From NCBI GenBank assembly GCA_030609765.1, contig JAUWTE010000072.1, positions 1-10,135 on the forward strand: a DNA stretch of 10,135 bases, written 5' to 3'. Made by a program: the position numbers and the translations under genes. The DNA comes from Acidobacteriota bacterium. Its GTDB lineage: Bacteria; Acidobacteriota; UBA890. Below the pieces are notes generated by a model. It saw only the letters and a list, made by a program, of their open reading frames with translations, had not been told where the DNA came from and searched no databases. This document shows positions 6,082 through 10,135 of the stretch, one piece after another. Position 1 is the first letter of the stretch, and the number at the start of each line of letters is the position of its first letter.

Positions 6082-6861
6082 TCAGTGGATCCGGAACGTA
6101 ACGGTGAAGAGGGCGATCACTGGAACTGGCTCGCCGTCCCTGATTCCAGGCTTGAACTGCCACTGAAGAATGGACGCGAGGGCGCGCTCATTCAATTCAT
6201 CGTCAGGCAGTCCGCGAATGAGCTTGGGCTCGATGACCGTGCCGTCGATCGTGACGACCGCCTCGATGTAGACCTCTCCCTGAATTCCGTGCCGCGTCGC
6301 CTCAGGTGTGTATTCAGGAAGCACCTGCCGAACCAGAATCGGCGGGATTACTCCCCCCTCGCCCATCCGGTAGGCACCGTCCCAAGCACTGCCGCCGAGC
6401 CCTGGTGGAGCATCCGGCAGCCCGACCACGAAGTTAGCGCTGGGATCACCGAAGTCGACATCGGAGTATTCCCCGATGATCGGCTCAGGATCATCTGGCG
6501 TCGGGTCGGGGATGGGCACCGGGTTGACCGGCCGCTTCTTGATTGTCTTGCGGGCGCGCGCCGGTGGCGAAGGCGGCTTGTAGCGCTTGACCACGGTCGC
6601 CGCCGACCTCGAGGTCAGCCGGACCGGCTCGATTGCCGCGCCTGTGGGAATGATGATCATCAAAAGCAGGAAGTGCACCACGAACGCCGCGACCCCCGCC
6701 CACTTCTTCGGCCGATTGTCATCCTCCGCCGAGAGGTAGTCGCTGAGCATCTCACGGGCGTCGGAGCCCGTCGAGTGCACAACGGCGTCCGGCGCCAGAT
6801 TCGGCATCGGCTTCTTGGAGCGCCGCTTTCTACGTATTGAGACTCTTCGGATGTTCTGCAT
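6082..6861 (-). CDS. TonB family energy-transducer-like protein
   Basis: A 259-aa protein with classical TonB architecture. The cytoplasmic N-terminus is basic. One membrane helix spans about 54-72. The periplasmic linker is Pro/Lys-rich (about 94-128, with PPSPPARARKTIKKRP). The C-terminal TonB domain spans about 172-258 and includes VLPEYTPEATRHGIQGEVYIEAVV-type strand 1 and ALASILQWQFKPGIRDGEPV. TonB proteins carry inner-membrane proton-motive energy from ExbB/ExbD to outer-membrane receptors. No exbB, exbD or receptor gene lies in the window, and such domains also occur in proteins of other function. The pre-helix cytoplasmic stretch of ~50 residues is longer than in E. coli TonB. An internal ATG at 6807 (M19) is an alternative start, and neither has a clear ribosome site. 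It appears to be the first gene of the minus-strand unit. Confidence 0.9.
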   Translation of the reverse strand: MQNIRRVSIRRKRRSKKPMPNLAPDAVVHSTGSDAREMLSDYLSAEDDNRPKKWAGVAAFVVHFLLLMIIIPTGAAIEPVRLTSRSAATVVKRYKPPSPPARARKTIKKRPVNPVPIPDPTPDDPEPIIGEYSDVDFGDPSANFVVGLPDAPPGLGGSAWDGAYRMGEGGVIPPILVRQVLPEYTPEATRHGIQGEVYIEAVVTIDGTVIEPKLIRGLPDDELNERALASILQWQFKPGIRDGEPVPVIALFTVTFRIH

Positions 6862-6905
6862 TAGGTTTTTTCACAGACGGGGATTCCTCGCGCACCACGC
6901 TCTTT

Positions 6906-6936
6906 AGTATACGCATCCGCATACACTCGGGTCTAA
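6906..6936 (-). promoter_or_regulatory. Candidate promoter and operator of the TonB-led unit
   Basis: Read on the minus strand, TATACT (6911-6906) is a good -10. TTAGAC (6936-6931) is a partial -35 with a long 19-base spacer. An imperfect inverted repeat GTATACGCATCCGCATAC (6907-6924) overlaps the -10 and spacer, a position typical of a repressor site. The predicted start would give a leader of about 38 bases. The regulator is not identifiable. Confidence 0.4.
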
Positions 6937-6937
6937 T

Positions 6938-6943
6938 AGGAGG
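6938..6943 (+). promoter_or_regulatory. Orphan AGGAGG Shine-Dalgarno-like sequence
   Basis: A perfect AGGAGG on the plus strand has no ATG, GTG or TTG at 5-10 bases. The nearest candidates are a TTG at 6947 (3 bases away, 7-codon frame) and a GTG at 6958 (14 bases away, 11-codon frame ending TGA at 6991-6993). It is not upstream of the ferredoxin start in any usable distance. It could serve a leader peptide or be chance. Confidence 0.3.
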
Positions 6944-7044
6944 ATTTTGCGGTCCAGGTGCCTCTACTGATACCTTTGCAGCCATTGAGGTGATGGTTTC
7001 CACATGTCCGCGCCGTGCCAGGCACGCCAACAGCGGTTTCAACA

Positions 7045-7320
7045 ATGGCGAAAACGAAAAAGCGTCCGAAAAAGCGATCAGCCAGTATCGCGATCGTTCG
7101 CAGCGACGACTGCACCGGCTGCGAGGTCTGCATCGTTTTCTGCCCGGTCGATTGCATCGATCTGAAAGAACCGAGCGACAACCCTGCCGAGCGCTACGTG
7201 CTCATCGACAAGGAAACCTGTATCGGCTGCACCTTGTGCGCACGCTACTGCCCATGGGAGTCCATCGACATGGTCGAGCGCAAGGCCTACGAAGAAGACG
7301 CCGCGTTTGTCTTCATCTGA
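7045..7320 (+). CDS. Ferredoxin with two [4Fe-4S] cluster motifs
   Basis: A 91-aa soluble electron carrier. The first cluster motif is CTGCEVCIVFCP and the second is CIGCTLCARYCP. Both are CxxCxxCxxxCP and are separated by about 27 residues, as in bacterial 2x[4Fe-4S] ferredoxins and the NuoI-type fold. The N-terminus is unusually basic for a ferredoxin (MAKTKKRPKKR), followed by the ordinary domain. The ATG at 7045 is preferred, and an in-frame GTG at 7015 would add 10 residues. Neither has a Shine-Dalgarno sequence: the good GAGGTGAT at 6987-6994 precedes ATGs at 6993 and 7004 that are in other frames. The gene stands alone, divergent from the TonB-like gene and convergent with the TPR lipoprotein. 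No redox partner is encoded nearby, so its donor and acceptor are unknown. Confidence 0.9.
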   Translation: MAKTKKRPKKRSASIAIVRSDDCTGCEVCIVFCPVDCIDLKEPSDNPAERYVLIDKETCIGCTLCARYCPWESIDMVERKAYEEDAAFVFI

Positions 7321-7352
7321 GCTAGCAGGCCGGGGTGAAAGAGTGGTGGGTC

Positions 7353-8114
7353 CTAACGCAGCCCTACTACCGTGCAGCCCTCAATCGCCCGCTCGAAGTG
7401 CTCGGCGGCTTCATCCTCCAGACCCTCGGCAAAATAGGCTCGCGCCAGCAGGCAGTGAGCCTCGGGGATCAGGTAGGAGGAAATCTGCAACTGCGGAACG
7501 ATCTCCAGGAAGCGGATGGCGCGGTCGTTGTCGTCGCGATCCAGATAGGCGCTTCCTAGCCGCAGGTAGAGGTCGGGGATCTCCGGGTACTTGGCGGCCG
7601 CCGATCGATACTGAATGAAGGCATCTTCAGACCGCCCCCAAGCATCGTAGAGCGTTCCCAGGTAGTACTGCGCGTGGCCGGCTTCGGGATTGACCGCCAT
7701 GGCCTTGCGGTAGGACGCTTCGGCATCCTCGTAACGCTCCGACTCGCCTGCCGCCTGGCCATCGCTGATGAGCATCGTCGACAGCAGCCCCTGAACGACC
7801 TCGTCGCTGGGTCGCTGCTCGTAGAGCCAATCGAGCTCCTCGATGATCGGAACCCTATCGCCTCCCGCATAGGCCCACTCCTCACCGAGCGTGAGAGTGT
7901 ATTCCTTGCGCACGTCGTAGTCGTCGGCATGGTCCTCGAGGTAGCGCTGGTAATGACCGATCGCCGAGATCCGGTCACCCGCCCGGTACGCTTCACGGGC
8001 CCGCACCAGGGGGTCTCCTCGTTGGCCACAGGCCGCCAACGCGATGACGGCGCACAGCAGAACCGGCACGGCAAGCAAGGCATGCCAGGTGCTTTTCAAC
8101 AGCACGGATCTCAT
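7353..8114 (-). CDS. TPR-repeat lipoprotein
   Basis: A 253-aa predicted lipoprotein. A hydrophobic signal peptide (about residues 8-28) ends in lipobox LAAC, with C29 as the lipidated residue, followed by GQRGD. The +2 residue is Gly, not Asp, so outer-membrane sorting is plausible. The mature part is made of tetratricopeptide-like helix pairs near 36-69, 111-144, 146-179, 182-208 and 218-247. The clearest are AEASYRKAMAVNPEAGHAQY followed by LGTLYDAWGRSEDAFIQYR. TPR lipoproteins usually act as scaffolds at the envelope. The role here is unknown. Its ATG overlaps the stop of the upstream 525-aa gene as ATGA (8111-8114), so translation is probably coupled. It converges with the ferredoxin gene, 32 bases away, with no evident terminator between them. 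Confidence 0.88.
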   Translation of the reverse strand: MRSVLLKSTWHALLAVPVLLCAVIALAACGQRGDPLVRAREAYRAGDRISAIGHYQRYLEDHADDYDVRKEYTLTLGEEWAYAGGDRVPIIEELDWLYEQRPSDEVVQGLLSTMLISDGQAAGESERYEDAEASYRKAMAVNPEAGHAQYYLGTLYDAWGRSEDAFIQYRSAAAKYPEIPDLYLRLGSAYLDRDDNDRAIRFLEIVPQLQISSYLIPEAHCLLARAYFAEGLEDEAAEHFERAIEGCTVVGLR

Positions 8115-9688
8115 GGTCGGATTACCCCCGTTTTCCTCTCCTCAGCAGCATCCTTGCGAGCCTTCTCCTGATAGACCAACCATACCCCACGGTGCACCAA
8201 AGCACGCGCGAATGCATGGTGGGCGAAGAGGTCATCGACAGTGGTGAAACCCACGGCAGCGGCTAGGGCTTGCCGAGCCGCATCTTCGCCGCTCTCGTCC
8301 CACAGCATGCCCGCCATGAACTCCAACCGACGCCTGTAGATCGCTTTGGTCGTATCGTCGAACGACTCCTCTACCGCGCCCCGCAGCGCGTCCTGCATCC
8401 GCGTCTGCCGCTGCTCCTCGTCGATCATGAGGGTCGATCGCTCCGCCTCGCGGATCTCTTCAACGGCACGATCGACGGGTTCACCGGTGACGGCCCATGA
8501 GGAGAAATAGGGCTCACGCATCAACTCGATGGCGGCATCGACCAAGTCGCCGCGGCCCTCTACCTCCGCCGCGCTGATGCGCTCGTAGATGGGCGCAGGC
8601 ACGCCCTCGGAATCCGCTTCGACGCTCACGCCCGAGGAGGCGGCCATCTTGGCCCATTCTTCGTAGGCCGCCGGCAGCTCAGCCCCTTGGGTCGTCGACC
8701 TGTGTGCTGCCGAGGCAAGCTCCCGAGCAGCGTTCTGGACTTCAATTCGACCTACGAGAAGGGCGGGGTTGGAGCGCAGGCGCTCGAGATGAGCGCGAAA
8801 TTCATTGCGACTGACCGCGATGAGGTCGGCCTTCAGCAGTCCCCCGGCTTCCTCCACCACTGCCTGAAGCAGCCGGTTCCCGCCGCTCGTCGAAGGCCAG
8901 AGAACCCACAACAAGCGACTGCCCTGTCCATCGACGCTGGTGATATAGGCCTGTGCCCTGTCCGGAGCAGAGGACTCGAGTGCCATAGTGAAGGCGACTT
9001 CCTGCTGCGGATCAGCCGCCTCCTTCACCTCGAGTCCCTTGCCCTTGAGCCGGTACAAGGCGCGTTTGGCCTCCTTCACCGTCTCGCGGTCCGTGGCGGT
9101 CGACATGTACTCCTGAATGATTTCGACCGCCCTCTCGACGGGCTGACCTCCGAGCCACTCGAGCAAATCACGATCGAGATCTGTCTCTCTTCCCAGCAAT
9201 CCGGCCACCAAATCGATCTGCTCGACCTCGGCATCTTCGAGCCAGGTATCGAGAACAGGATTGCGCCAGGACGGCGACCAGGCCAGCACGATCTCGACGG
9301 CGGCTAGGTTCGGCGCGGCGAGGAAATCGCGGGCAATCTCGAGTTGCTCCGCCGCCTCGCCCGGCGGTTCCTGGCCGCAGGCCGCGTAGGCTGCGACAGC
9401 CTCGCTCTTGGCTTCCAAGGGGGCGGCCGCCTCGAAGGCAACAGCTTCGATGGCCGGCAGCGCCTCACAGATCTTCAGTAGCGCGCCCAGGTGAATGGCT
9501 GCGGCCAGCCTCGTGGCGTCCGCAGCTGCGATAGCCGCACCCAGCGCTGGTCCAATGGCGTCACCGTGCTGCAGCACGGCCTCGATCTCCTCGATGGGGC
9601 GGGGACCGTCGATGCCGTAGGCCCGGATGCGACCGATGGCCCGATCGATTGCCTGATCTACGTCGGAGGATGATACACTCTTGCTCAT
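8111..9688 (-). CDS. Uncharacterised Ala/Glu-rich helical protein (525 aa)
   Basis: No named family is recognised with confidence. The N-terminal ~240 residues are helix-rich with an irregular HEAT-like rhythm, including AIGPALGAAIAAADATRLAA (44-63) and EAKRALYRLKGKGLEVKEA (206-224). A middle part at about 243-345 looks mixed alpha/beta (AYITSVDGQGSRLLWVLWPS at 247-266). The C-terminal ~150 residues are helical, with YRRRLEFMAGMLWDESGEDAA at 451-471. There is no signal peptide or membrane segment, so it is probably cytoplasmic. The start at 9688 is chosen because the frame upstream runs through the promoter region and then antisense to the HU gene. A TATAAT promoter about 80 bases upstream supports this start. 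The ribosome site is weak. The stop overlaps the TPR lipoprotein start, so the two are likely made together. My impression is of a HEAT-like family found in deltaproteobacteria, but this is memory, not proof. Confidence 0.8.
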   Translation of the reverse strand: MSKSVSSSDVDQAIDRAIGRIRAYGIDGPRPIEEIEAVLQHGDAIGPALGAAIAAADATRLAAAIHLGALLKICEALPAIEAVAFEAAAPLEAKSEAVAAYAACGQEPPGEAAEQLEIARDFLAAPNLAAVEIVLAWSPSWRNPVLDTWLEDAEVEQIDLVAGLLGRETDLDRDLLEWLGGQPVERAVEIIQEYMSTATDRETVKEAKRALYRLKGKGLEVKEAADPQQEVAFTMALESSAPDRAQAYITSVDGQGSRLLWVLWPSTSGGNRLLQAVVEEAGGLLKADLIAVSRNEFRAHLERLRSNPALLVGRIEVQNAARELASAAHRSTTQGAELPAAYEEWAKMAASSGVSVEADSEGVPAPIYERISAAEVEGRGDLVDAAIELMREPYFSSWAVTGEPVDRAVEEIREAERSTLMIDEEQRQTRMQDALRGAVEESFDDTTKAIYRRRLEFMAGMLWDESGEDAARQALAAAVGFTTVDDLFAHHAFARALVHRGVWLVYQEKARKDAAEERKTGVIRP

Positions 9689-9766
9689 AAAATGGAACCG
9701 GCCAAGGTGGAGGCAGGGTCGACGAGATGGTGAGCGACCCCGCCGAAGGGTGATCACACAACGAGG

Positions 9767-9796
9767 ATTATACGCAGGCCGGGATCGCCAGCCCAA
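9767..9796 (-). promoter_or_regulatory. Sigma70-like promoter of the 525-aa protein/TPR lipoprotein operon
   Basis: Read on the minus strand, TTGGGC (9796-9791), an 18-base spacer, and a perfect TATAAT (9772-9767). Initiation near 9760 would leave a leader of about 70 bases before the ATG at 9688. A TGATCA palindrome (9751-9756) lies just inside the transcribed region. Confidence 0.65.
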
Positions 9797-9836
9797 ATCT
9801 CCGACGGCGGAAAAAAGGTCGCCCAAATGGATAAAG

Positions 9837-9856
9837 CCCGCGTCGCTCGCGGGTTT
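9837..9856. terminator. Palindromic hairpin between divergent promoters (possible bidirectional terminator)
   Basis: CCCGCG (9837-9842), loop TCGCT, CGCGGG (9848-9853). On the plus strand it is followed by TTT, and on the minus strand by CTTTAT, so it resembles a short bidirectional intrinsic terminator. It lies between the -35 of the minus promoter (9791-9796) and the -35 of the HU promoter (9872), upstream of both starts, where neither gene needs a terminator. It may insulate the two units, end an unseen short transcript, or be a protein-binding palindrome. Confidence 0.45.
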
Positions 9857-9871
9857 CACGCTGCTTTCTGC

Positions 9872-9901
9872 TTGACACGACTCGACCACCATTGCTATAA
9901 A
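9872..9901 (+). promoter_or_regulatory. Strong extended -10 promoter of the HU gene
   Basis: A consensus TTGACA (9872-9877), an 18-base spacer, and TATAAA (9896-9901) preceded by TGC, which makes an extended -10 (TGnTATAAA). The start would fall near 9908, giving a leader of about 55 bases. The near-consensus quality fits an abundant nucleoid protein. Confidence 0.85.
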
Positions 9902-9946
9902 GCGGCGGGTGGCAAAGTACACATTTTTCTTACTAGGCACTATGTC

Positions 9947-9953
9947 AGGAGGT
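9947..9953 (+). promoter_or_regulatory. Ribosome binding site of the HU gene
   Basis: AGGAGGT, with 9 bases before the ATG at 9963. It is the strongest Shine-Dalgarno sequence clearly placed before a gene in the window, and it contrasts with the weak sites of most other genes here. Confidence 0.88.
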
Positions 9954-9962
9954 ATTTCCCCC

Positions 9963-10135
9963 ATGAACAAGGCCGACTTGATCGACAAGATGGCGCAGGA
10001 CGCCGACATCACCAAGACCGCTGCCGCACAGGCTCTCGACGCGCTGCTCGAGGGTATTACGTCCGCACTGACGGGCGGCACGAAGGTGACCTTGGTGGGC
10101 TTCGGGACTTTCAGCGTTTCCCATCGCAAGGCTCG
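9963..10135 (+). CDS. HU-family DNA-binding protein, N-terminal part (3' truncated by window)
   Basis: The first 57 residues of a bacterial histone-like protein. MNKADLIDKMAQDADITKTA is the helix-turn-helix dimerisation part. It is followed by a helix with ALDALLEGITSAL, then GGTKVTLVGFGTFSVSHRKAR, which holds the conserved GFGTF strand and the start of the DNA-binding arm (family: V.l.GFGtF.v..RaaR). HU dimers bend and compact DNA without strong sequence preference. The start, Shine-Dalgarno and promoter are all clear. It is divergent from the 525-aa gene. Residues at the arm tip that separate HU from IHF are beyond the window, but MNKADLI favours HU. Confidence 0.95.
   Translation, partial: MNKADLIDKMAQDADITKTAAAQALDALLEGITSALTGGTKVTLVGFGTFSVSHRKA

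Noticed and set aside
6085..6840. Plus-strand open frame (251 codons) opposite the TonB-like gene
   Set aside because: It is rich in Arg, Asp and Pro with no recognisable domain, while the minus strand encodes a clear TonB architecture.
6837..7325. Plus-strand frame overlapping the ferredoxin in another register
   Set aside because: The ferredoxin frame carries both complete four-Cys cluster motifs. The other frame is an Arg-rich shadow.
9689..10129. N-terminal extension of the 525-aa protein by 147 codons
   Set aside because: The extension would read through the operon's TATAAT promoter, the palindrome and the antisense strand of the HU gene. The start at 9688 is the credible one.

Overview
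The window looks like ordinary chromosome from a GC-rich Gram-negative bacterium. A TonB-family protein, a lipobox lipoprotein, a PlsC-type acyltransferase, HU and a COG1067-type Lon-like protease fit a deltaproteobacterial lineage in the broad sense (Myxococcota / Desulfobacterota-like). That placement is inference from gene content and style, not from a marker phylogeny. I see no phage, transposase, CRISPR array, toxin-antitoxin pair or recognisable defence system.

Layout, left to right. (1) 1-168: 3' end of purA (+), convergent with a polytopic membrane protein (1039 to 218, -) that carries two copies of a PGxGQ/K-type motif. (2) 1040-1831: non-coding DNA holding tRNA-Lys(TTT) and tRNA-Glu(TTC), an intrinsic-terminator-like hairpin, and then a structured patch with a palindrome, G-tracts, an AT-rich inverted repeat and four 17-bp tandem repeats. 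(3) 6861 to 1832: five minus-strand genes in one likely transcription unit, in order TonB-like protein, PlsC-type acyltransferase (GTG start), GTP cyclohydrolase I (folE), a 56-aa single-membrane-segment protein, and a Lon-like ATP-dependent protease. (4) 7045-7320: a 2x[4Fe-4S] ferredoxin (+), divergent from the TonB-led unit. (5) 9688 to 7353: an uncharacterised 525-aa helical protein and a TPR lipoprotein on the minus strand, joined by an ATGA stop/start overlap. (6) 9963-10135: the 5' end of an HU gene (+), divergent from the 525-aa gene. A 6-5-6 palindromic hairpin sits between two good sigma70-like promoters.

Functionally most of this is housekeeping: purine synthesis, tRNAs, folate/queuosine precursor synthesis, phospholipid synthesis, proteolysis, electron transfer and nucleoid structure. 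The least understood parts are the coupled 525-aa protein/TPR lipoprotein pair, the 56-aa membrane protein beside the Lon-like gene, the duplicated-motif membrane protein, and the repeat-rich non-coding patch at 1559-1831. Nothing here clearly forms a new biological system, so the findings are mostly of modest interest.
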